Shown here one piece after another: positions 52,385-61,462 of a stretch of 64,000 nt of DNA. The stretch spans positions 186,001 through 250,000 of the forward strand of contig OMWH01000009.1 of NCBI GenBank assembly GCA_900314755.1, written 5' to 3'. How positions within the stretch are numbered: the stretch's first letter is position 1; each line of letters begins with the position of its first letter. Both the position numbers and the translations under genes were made by a program. The notes beneath the pieces were generated by a model, which was not told where the DNA came from, searched no databases, and saw only the letters and a list, made by a program, of their open reading frames with translations. The stretch comes from an uncultured Prevotellaceae bacterium (GTDB lineage Bacteria; Bacteroidota; Bacteroidia; Bacteroidales; Bacteroidaceae).

Positions 52385-52990
52385 ATGGAACTGAAAAATA
52401 AAAAAACAACATGGGCGGCTCTCGCCACTGTCGGAGTTACGGCTATTGCTGCTGGAACAACTGCTGTCATGAAGATTCGCCAGAAGAGAGAAGAGGCGAG
52501 AAGACGTGCTGAACTGGACCGGCAGAGAGAGAAAGAAACACTGTCGCGCAAACTGTCACCTGAGCAGATGACGGTCTATAACGAGGCTGTCAGGAAGTTT
52601 ATCACTCTCAACAACCGCATCTACGACCTGCGCTATTATCAGAAGGAGGTACAGCCGCTCATCGAGATGCTTGCCACGGGCAAAGCTGTCGACGAGGATA
52701 CATTGTGTGGCATCGAGGAGGTGGATATGCTTACCCATGAGGTGCGTCTGTTTGTCAAGCGTCAGTTGCCGTTTATCGACACCTGTATCGGCATCATCAG
52801 TGAAGGCGACACCTACGAGGATTTCGTCCATGGTCCCATTGACGGGAAGTTCGACAAGGAACTGGACCGTGAGGAGGATGGTCATGAAGTGGCTGACGGT
52901 ACTCCCATCAAACATGTGCTGAAGCTGGGGTATTTCTTCCCCGAGTCCTCTATCGCTACCCATCCTGTTAAATCCATCGTCACCGTATGA
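52385..52990 (+). CDS. Membrane-anchored protein of unknown function
   Basis: Start at the ATG at 52385 (MELKNKKTTWAALATVG). The 201-residue product has one N-terminal membrane helix (about 9-29), then a strongly charged probable coiled coil (KIRQKREEARRRAELDRQREKE), then a folded part with acidic stretches (EDFVHGPIDGKFDKELDREED). I do not recognise a family. It overlaps the acyl-CoA synthetase gene by 4 bp (ATGA), so its product may be made in ratio with it; no functional link is known. Confidence 0.75.
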   Translation: MELKNKKTTWAALATVGVTAIAAGTTAVMKIRQKREEARRRAELDRQREKETLSRKLSPEQMTVYNEAVRKFITLNNRIYDLRYYQKEVQPLIEMLATGKAVDEDTLCGIEEVDMLTHEVRLFVKRQLPFIDTCIGIISEGDTYEDFVHGPIDGKFDKELDREEDGHEVADGTPIKHVLKLGYFFPESSIATHPVKSIVTV

Positions 52991-55047
52991 TCAACCGTGA
53001 ACTGTTAGCACCGAAGTCGATAGCGGTGGTCGGTGGCTCTAATAATGTCCACAAGCCAGGTGGTGCGATTGTCCGCAACCTCCTGCAAGGTGGATATGAG
53101 GGTACACTGCGTATTGTCAACCCCAAGGAGAACGAGGTCCAGGGTGTGAAGGTTTTTCATGATGTCCGTGAACTGCCTCCCACAGAACTCGCCGTTCTGG
53201 TCATTCCTGCCAAGCTCTGCCCGGACACGGTGGAGTTTCTTGCCAAGGAGAAGGAGACGAAGGCATTTATCATTATCTCCGCAGGCTTTGGTGAGGAGAC
53301 GAAGGCTGGTGCGGAGATGGAGCAGCGTATCCTTGACACCTGTGAGCAATATGGGGCGGCACTGATCGGTCCGAACTGTATCGGACTGTTGAACCGCAAC
53401 CATCACAGTGTGTTCACCCAGCCTATTCCCAAACTGCATCCCAAGGGGGTGGACTTTGTCAGTGGCTCTGGAGCCACGGCTGTATTTATCTTGGAGAGTG
53501 CCGTCATCAAGGGCTTGCAGTTCAATAGTGTCTGGTCTATCGGCAACGGCAAACAGATCGGCATCGAGGATGTGTTGCAATATATGGACGAGCACTTCAA
53601 CCCGGATACGGACTCACACGTCAAGCTGCTCTACATTGAGAATATCTCCAATCCTGACAAACTGCTCTTCCATGCCAGCAGTCTGATCCGCAAGGGATGC
53701 CGCATCGCCGCTATCAAAGCTGGCAGCAGTGAGAGCGGCAGTCGTGCAGCATCGAGTCATACGGGTGCCATTGCCTCCAGCGACTCTGCCGTAGAGGCGT
53801 TGTTCCGTAAGGCGGGTATCGTGCGTTGTCATTCCAGAGAGGAACTGACCACCGTAGGCTGTATCTTCACCCTGCCCCCACTGACAGGCAAGCGCTTTGC
53901 CATTGTCACCCATGCCGGAGGTCCCGGTGTGATGCTGACGGATGCCCTATCGAAAGGCGGACTGATTGTCCCCAAGTTGGAAGGGGAGGCTGCCGAGGAG
54001 CTGAAAGGGAAGCTCTTCCCCGGTTCCAGTGTGGCGAATCCTATCGACATCCTTGCCACAGGCACCCCGGAGCAACTGGGATTAACAATAGACTATTGCG
54101 AGAAGCGTTTTGACGATATCGATGCCATTGCCGTTATCTATGGCACACCGGGGCTGACGACCCTCTATCAGGCTTATGAGGTACTGCACCAGAAGATACT
54201 GGAATGCAAGAAGCCCATCTTCCCCATCCTGCCCAGTCTGCACACAGCAGGTCCTGAGGTGGCTGAGTTCTTGGGGAAGGGACATGTCAATTTCTCCGAC
54301 GAGGTGACACTGGCGACAGCCCTCTCGCAGATCATGCAGACACCGCCGCCTGCCCCACCGGAGGTACAACTCTATGGCATAGACATTCCCCGTCTGCATA
54401 AAATTATAATGGGCATCGACCAGAACGGTTATCTTCCACCTCAGACCGTCCGTGAGATTCTCTCCTGTGCCGGTATTCCCATGGTGCCGGAGTTGGTATC
54501 GGCTTCCAAAGAGGAACTGACAACCTTCGCTCAGAAAGTGGGCTACCCTGTCGTGGCAAAGGTGGTAGGTCCTGTACATAAGAGTGACGTGGGTGGCGTG
54601 ACGCTGAACATCCGTACTCCCGAACATCTCGCCCTGGAGTATGACCGCATGATGAGGATTGAAGGTGCCACCGCTGTCATGGTGCAAAAGATGCTGAAGG
54701 GCACGGAACTGTTCATCGGCGCGAAATACGAGGAGCGCTTCGGACATGTGGTGCTCTGCGGACTGGGCGGTATTTTCGTCGAGGTACTGAAAGACGTGCA
54801 GTCGGGTCTTGCACCGCTCTCCGCCGGTGAGGCATATTCCATGATACACTCCCTCAGAGGGTATAAGATATTAAAAGGTACACGAGGACAGCAGGGCATC
54901 AACGAACAGAAATATGCCGAGATCATCGTACGCCTCTCTACCCTCCTCCGCTTCGCTACCGAGATCAAGGAGATGGACATCAACCCGCTCCTTGCCGACG
55001 AGCAGGACGTGGTGGCTGTCGATGCACGAATATTAATCGAGAAATAA
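52987..55047 (+). CDS. ADP-forming acetate/acyl-CoA synthetase (fused alpha-beta)
   Basis: The 686-residue enzyme joins the CoA-binding and succinyl-CoA-ligase-like alpha domains (SIAVVGGSNNVHKPGGAIVRNLL; LIGPNCIGLLN; phosphohistidine H258 in SRAASSHTGAIASSD) to a beta ATP-grasp domain (VVAKVVGPVHKSDVGGVTLNI, then GAKYEERFGHVVLCGLGGIFVEV). It makes ATP from acetyl-CoA (or another acyl-CoA) with release of acid. Such enzymes give energy in some anaerobes. It lies between the small anchored protein and a GH94 phosphorylase in one operon; both partners conserve phosphorylation energy. Confidence 0.92.
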   Translation: MINRELLAPKSIAVVGGSNNVHKPGGAIVRNLLQGGYEGTLRIVNPKENEVQGVKVFHDVRELPPTELAVLVIPAKLCPDTVEFLAKEKETKAFIIISAGFGEETKAGAEMEQRILDTCEQYGAALIGPNCIGLLNRNHHSVFTQPIPKLHPKGVDFVSGSGATAVFILESAVIKGLQFNSVWSIGNGKQIGIEDVLQYMDEHFNPDTDSHVKLLYIENISNPDKLLFHASSLIRKGCRIAAIKAGSSESGSRAASSHTGAIASSDSAVEALFRKAGIVRCHSREELTTVGCIFTLPPLTGKRFAIVTHAGGPGVMLTDALSKGGLIVPKLEGEAAEELKGKLFPGSSVANPIDILATGTPEQLGLTIDYCEKRFDDIDAIAVIYGTPGLTTLYQAYEVLHQKILECKKPIFPILPSLHTAGPEVAEFLGKGHVNFSDEVTLATALSQIMQTPPPAPPEVQLYGIDIPRLHKIIMGIDQNGYLPPQTVREILSCAGIPMVPELVSASKEELTTFAQKVGYPVVAKVVGPVHKSDVGGVTLNIRTPEHLALEYDRMMRIEGATAVMVQKMLKGTELFIGAKYEERFGHVVLCGLGGIFVEVLKDVQSGLAPLSAGEAYSMIHSLRGYKILKGTRGQQGINEQKYAEIIVRLSTLLRFATEIKEMDINPLLADEQDVVAVDARILIEK

Positions 55048-55083
55048 TATCAAAGAAAACAATTAAAACTATAACAAGAAACT

Positions 55084-57597
55084 ATGGACAACAAACGCTA
55101 TGGTCATTTTGACGATCAACACCGTGAGTATGTGATTACCGACCCGAAGACACCGTGGCCCTGGATTAACTACTTAGGTAATGAGGACTTTTTCTCACTC
55201 ATCTCTAACACAGCAGGTGGCTATTCTTTCTACAAGGATGCCAAGTTCCGCCGCATCACCCGTTACCGCTATAATAACGTACCGATGGACAATGGCGGAC
55301 GTTATTTCTATATCAACGACAACGGTACGGTATGGAACCCGGGATGGAAACCCTGCAAGACTCCCCTCGACTTCTATGAGTGCCGCCATGGTATGAGTTA
55401 TACGCGCATCACTGGACGGAAGAATGACGTGGAGGCGAGCGTGCTTTTCTTCGTACCGCTGAAAACATGGGCTGAGGTGCAGAAACTGACGTTGAAGAAC
55501 ACCTCAAATGAGGTGAAGAACTTAAAACTCTTCTCTTTCGAGGAGTGGTGCCTGTGGAATGCCGCTACGGACATGGAGAACTTCCAGCGTAACTTCTCGA
55601 CTGGTGAGGTGGAGATAGAGAACAGTACTATCTATCACAAGACAGAGTATCGTGAGCGTCGTAACCACTATGCTTTCTATCATGTGAATACAGAGATACA
55701 GGGTTATGACACGGACCGTGAGACGTTCGTGGGTCTCTATAACGAGTTTGCGAACCCTGATGCTGTCATGGAGGGTAAGCCCCGCAACAGTCATGCCCAT
55801 GGCTGGAGTCCCATCGCCTCACATTATATTGAGGTGACCCTGCAACCGGGTGAGTCCCGTGACTTCATCTTCCTGTTGGGCTATGTGGAGAATGAGCAGG
55901 ACAAGAAATTCTCGGCTCCACAGGTCATCAACAAGGAGAAGGCACATGCCATCATCGAGAAGCTGAACACCACGGAGAAGGTCGACAGGGCTTTCGCAGA
56001 GCTTTGCCAGTACTGGGACGCTTTGCTTAATATATATAATGTTCGCACAGGAAACGACAAGCTCGACCGCATGGTGAACATCTGGAACCAATACCAGTGT
56101 ATGGTGACCTTCAATTTCTCACGCTCGGCATCGTTCTTCGAGAGCGGTATCGGTCGTGGTATGGGTTTCCGCGACTCCAACCAGGACCTGGTGGGCTTCG
56201 TACACCAGATTCCAAGTCGTGCCCGCCAGCGTATCATCGACATCGCCTCCACCCAGTTCCCGGACGGTGGCTGCTACCATCAGTACCAGCCGCTCACCAA
56301 GCGTGGTAATAATGACATCGGCGGCGGTTTCAACGACGACCCCTGCTGGCTCATCTTCGGAACGGTGGCGTATATCAAGGAGACGGGCGACTTCTCTATT
56401 CTCGACGAGATGGTACCGTTCGACAACCAGCCGGGTTCTGAGGTGACATTGTTTGAGCACCTGAAGGTGTCGATGGACCACGTCATCAAGAACCTCGGTC
56501 CGCATAAATTGCCGCTTATCGGACGTGCCGACTGGAATGACTGTCTGAACCTCAACTGCTTCTCATGGGATCCCAATGAGAGTTTCCAGACTACCGAGAA
56601 CAAGAGTGAGGGCTCAAAGGCGGAGTCGCTGATGATTGCCGGACTCTTCGTGGTGACGGCAAAACAATATGTGGAACTCTGCGATAAAATGGAAGAATTG
56701 AAAAATGAAAAAATGGAAGATTCCCATTATAAAGACTTCAATTCTTCAACTCTTCAATCCTTCAACTTTTCTGCTGAAGCAGAAAGAATGCAGCATGCCA
56801 TCGACGAGATGGTGGCAGCCGTGAAGAAAGACGGATGGGATGGTGAGTGGTATCTCCGTGCCTACGACTTCTTCGGTAATAAGATTGGCTCACACGAGTG
56901 TGACGAGGCGAAGATTTTCATCGAGTCACAGGGCTGGTGTACCATGGCACAGATTGGTGCTGAGGACGGCATGGTGGCTAAGTCACTCGACTCCTGCAAG
57001 AAATACCTGGAGTGTGAGCACGGCATGGTGCTCAACAACCCCGCTTTCAGCAAGTATATCTATGAGTATGGTGAGATATCCTCTTATCCCGAGGGATATA
57101 AGGAGAATGCCGGTATCTTCTGCCATAACAACCCATGGGTGATTATCGGTGAGGCGATAGCTGGACGAGGCAATGACGCATGGTCGCACTATGCGAAGAT
57201 CCTGCCCTCTTACGTCGAGGAGAAATACCAGACGCTGCATAAGGTGGAGCCGTATGTCAACTGTCAGATGGTGGCTGGTAAGGATGCCTTTAAGCCCGGT
57301 GAGGGTAAGAACTCATGGCTGACAGGTACGGCAGCATGGATGTGGCTGACGGTCAGCCAGTATATCCTCGGTGTGAAACCACAGTATGACGGTCTGCAGA
57401 TAGACCCCTGTCTGCCCACCACCGCCAAGGAGTACACCATCCAGCGTAAGTTCCGTGATGCGGAATACACCATCACCGTCAAGAATCCTGACGGTAAGGA
57501 AAGTGGTGTTACTCAGGTTGTCGTGGATGGCAAGCCCATTGATGGCAACGTTATCCCCTACGCTGCAGGCAAGCATACCGTTGAGGTGACGATGTAA
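55084..57597 (+). CDS. GH94 cellobiose-phosphorylase-type enzyme with an in-frame repeat insertion
   Basis: The 837-residue protein matches GH94 phosphorylases. N-terminal beta domain ([29 protein letters not shown]), the helical barrel with [25 protein letters not shown], catalytic acid in [11 protein letters not shown] (the D before W or N), [20 protein letters not shown] and QGWCTMA. It cleaves a beta-linked disaccharide with phosphate, cellobiose being likely. Residues about 535-561 ([20 protein letters not shown] then TLQSFNF) come from an 80-bp octamer-repeat element between two conserved helices and are an addition to the family. The frame is intact. No signal peptide: cytosolic. Confidence 0.88.
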   Translation: MDNKRYGHFDDQHREYVITDPKTPWPWINYLGNEDFFSLISNTAGGYSFYKDAKFRRITRYRYNNVPMDNGGRYFYINDNGTVWNPGWKPCKTPLDFYECRHGMSYTRITGRKNDVEASVLFFVPLKTWAEVQKLTLKNTSNEVKNLKLFSFEEWCLWNAATDMENFQRNFSTGEVEIENSTIYHKTEYRERRNHYAFYHVNTEIQGYDTDRETFVGLYNEFANPDAVMEGKPRNSHAHGWSPIASHYIEVTLQPGESRDFIFLLGYVENEQDKKFSAPQVINKEKAHAIIEKLNTTEKVDRAFAELCQYWDALLNIYNVRTGNDKLDRMVNIWNQYQCMVTFNFSRSASFFESGIGRGMGFRDSNQDLVGFVHQIPSRARQRIIDIASTQFPDGGCYHQYQPLTKRGNNDIGGGFNDDPCWLIFGTVAYIKETGDFSILDEMVPFDNQPGSEVTLFEHLKVSMDHVIKNLGPHKLPLIGRADWNDCLNLNCFSWDPNESFQTTENKSEGSKAESLMIAGLFVVTAKQYVELCDKMEELKNEKMEDSHYKDFNSSTLQSFNFSAEAERMQHAIDEMVAAVKKDGWDGEWYLRAYDFFGNKIGSHECDEAKIFIESQGWCTMAQIGAEDGMVAKSLDSCKKYLECEHGMVLNNPAFSKYIYEYGEISSYPEGYKENAGIFCHNNPWVIIGEAIAGRGNDAWSHYAKILPSYVEEKYQTLHKVEPYVNCQMVAGKDAFKPGEGKNSWLTGTAAWMWLTVSQYILGVKPQYDGLQIDPCLPTTAKEYTIQRKFRDAEYTITVKNPDGKESGVTQVVVDGKPIDGNVIPYAAGKHTVEVTM
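56688..56767. repeat. Intragenic inverted octamer arrays within the GH94 gene
   Basis: Left array: AATGGAAG, AATTGAAA, AATGAAAA, AATGGAAG (56688-56719). Spacer of 16 bp. Right array: CTTCAATT, CTTCAACT, CTTCAATC, CTTCAACT (56736-56767). The arrays are near reverse complements, so the RNA can fold into a long imperfect hairpin. The right array uses the same octamers as 18608-18647. Confidence 0.85.
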
Positions 57598-57645
57598 ACA
57601 AGCGTTAAAGCAAACGGATAACAGAAACACGCAGAAACATATAAC

Positions 57646-57703
57646 CATATAACATGATGTGGCTCAATTGCCTTTGTACAAAGGGATTGAGCCATGTTAT
57701 ATG
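57646..57703. terminator. Long imperfect hairpin after the GH94 gene
   Basis: Outer stem CATATAACAT/ATGTTATATG, a 5-nt bulge, then GGCTCAAT/ATTGAGCC, a small internal loop and CCTTTG/CAAAGG at the tip. It starts 48 bp past the GH94 stop. There is no U-tract, so a terminator role is only likely by position; it may instead belong to the repeat that follows, via the three 11-bp units ACATGTAACAT at 57712-57744. Confidence 0.55.
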
Positions 57704-57737
57704 TTGCTCAAACATGTAACATACATGTAACATACAT

Positions 57738-58124
57738 ATAACATTTGGGGTGAGAAGCATGTTATATGTATGTTATATGTTCAGCAAACATATAACATGC
57801 TTTAAAGCCTCTGGTTATCGGGGGTTGAGCCCAGTCATGTTATATGGTTATATGTTTTTGCGAAATTCTTTTTTATTCAACACAAAGGTACAGAGATACA
57901 GAGTTTTTATTATTTCTCTGTGTCTCTGTATCTCTGTGTTTACCAAAATACTGCATGTGGGTTGCGAAGCCCGGGGCTTCATGGGTCGAAGGTACGGGCT
58001 TCAAGACCCTTGGGGATAATCCCTAAGCCCCTTGGAGATAGTTCCTTTACCCCCTAAAGGATGCCTTGCATGACCCATAGGAGATATCGGAGTACCCCCA
58101 TAACTGATATCGGAACGAGGGATA
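57738..58124. repeat. Dispersed long intergenic repeat, copy 2 (387 bp)
   Basis: Near-identical to 21784-22114 in the same orientation. Differences: two rather than three ATGTTATATGT units, and an extra segment of about 65-70 bp (about 57948-58016) that carries two hairpins of the 22-bp family. Shared right end ACTGATATCGGAACGAGGGATA. Confidence 0.9.
57966..58002. repeat. Two 22-bp-spaced hairpins inserted in long repeat copy 2
   Basis: Cores GAAGC-CCGGG-GCTTC centred 57973 and GAAGG-TACGG-GCTTC centred 57995, exactly 22 bp apart. Copy 1 of the long repeat lacks them. Confidence 0.75.
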
Positions 58125-58129
58125 GTTGT

Positions 58130-58161
58130 AGGAGTTAAGGAGTTAAAAGAGTAAGGGAGTT
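58130..58161. repeat. AGGAGTTA octamer array, four units
   Basis: Plus-strand units AGGAGTTA, AGGAGTTA, AAAGAGTA, AGGGAGTT just after the right end of long repeat copy 2. Confidence 0.65.
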
Positions 58162-58211
58162 AACTAGTTTTTTTGATGATCTTATGGTCAAATACGATGC
58201 CACTATTTATA

Positions 58212-58321
58212 AATACGACTGGCAGAATGAAAAATCTGCCAGTCGTATTATTTATTCCGAGCATCGGAATAAAAAATATGATACTCGTATTGTTTGATAA
58301 GATACTCGTATTTGTTTGATA
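58212..58321. repeat. Two perfect hairpins followed by a 21-bp direct repeat
   Basis: Hairpin 1: AATACGACTGGCAGA (58212-58226), 8-nt loop, TCTGCCAGTCGTATT (58235-58249). Hairpin 2: TTTATTCCGA, loop GCA, TCGGAATAAA (58251-58273). Then GATACTCGTATT...GTTTGATA occurs twice (58280-58299 and 58301-58321), followed by GGAGTATC. No reading frame of note; could be a small structured RNA or a terminator pair. Confidence 0.65.
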
Positions 58322-58490
58322 GGAGTATCAGGATTCATCACGCGCGCACGCACATACATAAAGTTTTTTACCCTTGCAACCGTTGCCACCTTGCAACACT
58401 GCTTGAAAATCAGCGTGTTACGTGTGGCAACGAGGTAACAAGGGTGACAACGAAAGGCGATTTTGCCTTTAAAATGAGTGAAAAACGAGT

Positions 58491-58637
58491 GAAGGTGCCG
58501 CTTCCTCCTTGCGAAGCCCCGGGCTTCGAGGGTCGGAGGTGCCGCCTTCAGGGGTCGGAGGTGCCGCCTTCAGGGGTCGGAGGTGCCGCCTCCGTGGGTC
58601 GGAGCCCCGGGCTTCATAAGTTGAAACTATGGGCTTC
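58491..58637. repeat. Seven-unit hairpin array with exact 22-bp period
   Basis: Centres at 58498, 58520, 58542, 58564, 58586, 58608 and 58630. Each unit has a 5-nt spacer (TGCCG, CCCGG or TATGG) with arms such as CGAAGC/GCTTCG and CGGAGG/CCTCCG; the first and last units are degenerate. The flanking 58322-58490 stretch is rich in TTGCAAC/GTTGCC motifs and holds no gene. Confidence 0.8.
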
Positions 58638-58703
58638 GTAAATGATGACTTTATTATGCATAATTGAAATGGAGGCTTTAATTGGATCAATTAAGCATTT
58701 AAT

Positions 58704-58784
58704 CGGTAACAAAGCAATAGTCAGTCGGTAACTGAATGCTCTTCAGTCGGTAACTGATTCCGAAGAGAATTGATCGGAATCAGT
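58704..58784. repeat. Three phased CGGTAAC sites (22-bp period) and an 11-bp inverted repeat
   Basis: CGGTAAC begins at 58704, 58726 and 58748; the last two sit in identical CAGTCGGTAACTGA units, again arms around a 5-nt CGGTA spacer. Then ACTGATTCCGA (58753-58763) pairs with TCGGAATCAGT (58774-58784). The sites lie about 200 bp ahead of clpB. Confidence 0.7.
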
Positions 58785-58843
58785 CACTAATATTCTTTGC
58801 TGATTTTTTCTGAACTATATGCGACGAGAGACTAAGGTTGTAA

Positions 58844-58875
58844 GACAGAATGGCATTCGATTCCGCCATTTTGTC
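58844..58875. promoter_or_regulatory. Inverted repeat upstream of clpB
   Basis: GACAGAATGGC (58844-58854) and GCCATTTTGTC (58865-58875) are complementary except for one G-T pair, with a 10-nt loop, 74 bp before the clpB ATG. It could be a heat-shock operator or a leader hairpin. No TAnnTTTG box is visible nearby, so clpB may use another sigma factor. Confidence 0.5.
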
Positions 58876-58934
58876 GGTTTCCTTCATCTCGGCACGGGAG
58901 TTGAAGGTTAAAAGGTAAGAAAATAAAAAATATA

Positions 58935-58940
58935 AGGAGG
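58935..58940 (+). promoter_or_regulatory. Strong Shine-Dalgarno before clpB
   Basis: AGGAGG lies 8 bp before the ATG at 58949. Most genes in this window lack any such site, as is usual in Bacteroidetes. Confidence 0.7.
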
Positions 58941-58948
58941 ACAAAATT

Positions 58949-61456
58949 ATGACATTAGACAAATTCACTATCAAGGCGCAGGAGACCGTACAGGAGGCGG
59001 TCAATATCGCGCAACGGAATGGTCAGCAGACCATAGAGCCGACACACTTGCTTGCCGGTATGATGGCAAAGGCAAAGGACGTCGTGAACTTTCTGTTTCA
59101 GAAGCTCGGTGTCAACGGTCAGCAAATAGACATGCTCGTTGGACAAGAGCTGCAGCATCTGCCCCGTGTTCAGGGCGGTGAGCCCTATCTGTCGAGTGAT
59201 GCCAACAAGGTATTGCTGAAGGCACAGGACTACGCCCAGAAGATGGGTGATGAGTTCGTGAGTGTGGAGCCTGTCCTACTCGCTCTGCTGACGGATGGAG
59301 CCACGGCAGGACGGATCCTGAAGGATGCGGGTATCACGGAGAAAGACCTGCGTGCCGCTATCAATGAGCTGCGACAGGGACAGAAGGTGCAGTCGCAGTC
59401 GGCTGACGACAACTACCAGTCGCTGGAGAAATATGCCAAGAACCTGGTGGACCTTGCCCGACAAGGAAAGCTCGACCCTGTCATCGGACGTGATGATGAG
59501 ATCCGCCGTGTACTGCAGATCCTCTCCCGTCGTACGAAGAACAACCCGATACTGATTGGTGAGCCGGGTACGGGTAAGACCGCCATCGTCGAGGGACTTG
59601 CCCAGCGTATCGTCCGTGGTGACGTACCTGAGAACCTGAAAGACAAGCAGTTGTACTCCCTGGATATGGGTGCCTTGGTGGCTGGTGCGAAATACAAGGG
59701 AGAATTCGAGGAGCGTCTGAAGAGTGTCATCAACGAGGTGACGAAGAGTGAGGGACGCATCATCCTCTTCATCGATGAGATCCACACGCTGGTAGGTGCC
59801 GGTGGTGGTGAGGGTGCCATGGATGCCGCCAATATCCTGAAACCAGCACTGGCACGTGGTGAGCTGCGCTCTATCGGTGCCACCACGCTGAACGAATACC
59901 AGAAATACTTCGAGAAGGACAAGGCTCTGGAGCGCCGTTTCCAGACCGTCATGGTCGATGAGCCGGACGAGCTGAGTGCCATCTCTATCCTCCGTGGACT
60001 GAAAGAGCGTTATGAGAACCACCATAAGGTACGTATTCAGGATGATGCCTGTATCGCTGCCGTCCAACTCTCCGAGCGGTATATCTCCGAGCGTTTCCTG
60101 CCAGACAAGGCTATTGACCTGATGGATGAGGCAGCCGCCAAACTGCGTATGGAGCGTGACAGTGTGCCTGAGGAGCTGGATGAGATAACCCGTAAGCTCG
60201 CCCAGTTGGAGATTGAGCGTGAGGCTATCAAACGGGAAGGTGATGAGCCGAAGATTGCCCAGTTGGACAAGGATATCGCAGAACTCCGCGAGCAGGAGCA
60301 ACAGTATCGTGCCAAATGGGAAGGTGAACGCCAGTTGGTTAATAAAATCCAGCAGGACAAGCAGGAGATGGAGCATCTCAAATACGAGGCGGAGCGTGCC
60401 GAGCGTGAGGGAGACTATGGCAAAGTCGCTGAGATACGCTACTCGAAACTAAAGGCTTTGGAAGACGACATCAAGAACATCCAGCAACAACTTGCCAACG
60501 CACAGGACGGCAATGCCATGGTGCGTGAGGAGGTCACCGCCGACGATATCGCTGAGGTGGTCAGCCGCTGGACGGGAATCCCTGTCACCCGTATGATGCA
60601 GAGTGAGCGTGAGAAACTGCTGCACTTGGAAGAGGAGCTGCACAAACGGGTCATCGGACAAGACGAGGCTATCACCGCTGTCTCGGATGCCGTACGCCGC
60701 AGCCGTGCCGGTCTGCAAGACCCCAAGCGTCCTATCGCCTCATTTATCTTCCTCGGCACCACAGGTGTCGGTAAGACGGAGCTTGCCAAGGCACTTGCCG
60801 AATACCTCTTCAATGACGAGACGATGATGACCCGTATCGATATGTCGGAATATCAGGAGAAACATACCGTCAGCCGACTGATTGGTGCACCTCCGGGATA
60901 TGTAGGCTATGACGAGGGTGGTCAGTTGACAGAGGCAGTACGCCGCAAGCCCTACTCCGTCGTGCTCTTCGATGAGATAGAGAAAGCGCATCCTGATGTC
61001 TTCAATATCCTGTTGCAGGTATTGGATGACGGACGACTGACGGACAACAAGGGACGTACCGCCAACTTCAAGAACACGATCATCATCATGACCTCGAACG
61101 CTACCCGTGAACAGTTACGGATGACGATGCGACCGGAGTTCCTGAACCGTATCGACGAGATCATCACCTTCCAGCAGTTGACGCAAGAGCAGATAGCCGA
61201 TGTGGTACGCTTGCAGATGAAGAAGGTAACGGACATGCTGGAGCCCCAGGGCATACAGCTACAGATTACCGATGCCGCTATCAAGTTCCTGGCACAAGAG
61301 GGTTACGACCCCGACTTCGGTGCCCGTCCTGTGAAACGTGCCATCCAGCATCTGGTACTGAACGACCTGTCGCGCAAGATACTTGCCGACGAGGTAGACC
61401 GCTCGAAACCGATTATCATCGACGAGTTCGGTGACGGACTGGTGTTCAGGAACTAA
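58949..61456 (+). CDS. clpB: ATP-dependent disaggregase ClpB
   Basis: The 835-residue chaperone has the Clp N-domain (residues 1-145), AAA-1 with Walker A GEPGTGKT at 204-211, the coiled-coil M-domain (about 395-525, rich in Glu, Lys and Arg), AAA-2 with [10 protein letters not shown] and the sensor segment [13 protein letters not shown], and a C-terminal D2-small domain. It lacks the ClpP-binding loop of ClpA/X, as expected. It reactivates aggregated proteins with DnaK. It is a single gene behind a long repeat-filled leader with a strong ribosome site. Confidence 0.96.
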   Translation: MTLDKFTIKAQETVQEAVNIAQRNGQQTIEPTHLLAGMMAKAKDVVNFLFQKLGVNGQQIDMLVGQELQHLPRVQGGEPYLSSDANKVLLKAQDYAQKMGDEFVSVEPVLLALLTDGATAGRILKDAGITEKDLRAAINELRQGQKVQSQSADDNYQSLEKYAKNLVDLARQGKLDPVIGRDDEIRRVLQILSRRTKNNPILIGEPGTGKTAIVEGLAQRIVRGDVPENLKDKQLYSLDMGALVAGAKYKGEFEERLKSVINEVTKSEGRIILFIDEIHTLVGAGGGEGAMDAANILKPALARGELRSIGATTLNEYQKYFEKDKALERRFQTVMVDEPDELSAISILRGLKERYENHHKVRIQDDACIAAVQLSERYISERFLPDKAIDLMDEAAAKLRMERDSVPEELDEITRKLAQLEIEREAIKREGDEPKIAQLDKDIAELREQEQQYRAKWEGERQLVNKIQQDKQEMEHLKYEAERAEREGDYGKVAEIRYSKLKALEDDIKNIQQQLANAQDGNAMVREEVTADDIAEVVSRWTGIPVTRMMQSEREKLLHLEEELHKRVIGQDEAITAVSDAVRRSRAGLQDPKRPIASFIFLGTTGVGKTELAKALAEYLFNDETMMTRIDMSEYQEKHTVSRLIGAPPGYVGYDEGGQLTEAVRRKPYSVVLFDEIEKAHPDVFNILLQVLDDGRLTDNKGRTANFKNTIIIMTSNATREQLRMTMRPEFLNRIDEIITFQQLTQEQIADVVRLQMKKVTDMLEPQGIQLQITDAAIKFLAQEGYDPDFGARPVKRAIQHLVLNDLSRKILADEVDRSKPIIIDEFGDGLVFRN

Positions 61457-61462
61457 AAAGAA

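Noticed and set aside
58491..58637. Possible CRISPR array
   Set aside because: The units repeat every 22 bp without unique spacers, contain imperfect internal hairpins, and no cas gene is present.
58294..58641. 115-codon open frame in the GH94-clpB gap
   Set aside because: It reads through the 22-bp hairpin array and gives a repetitive Gly/Pro/Arg peptide with no domain.
59276..60376. 366-codon open frame opposite clpB
   Set aside because: Leu- and Thr-rich mirror of the ClpB coding strand; clpB motifs are intact.
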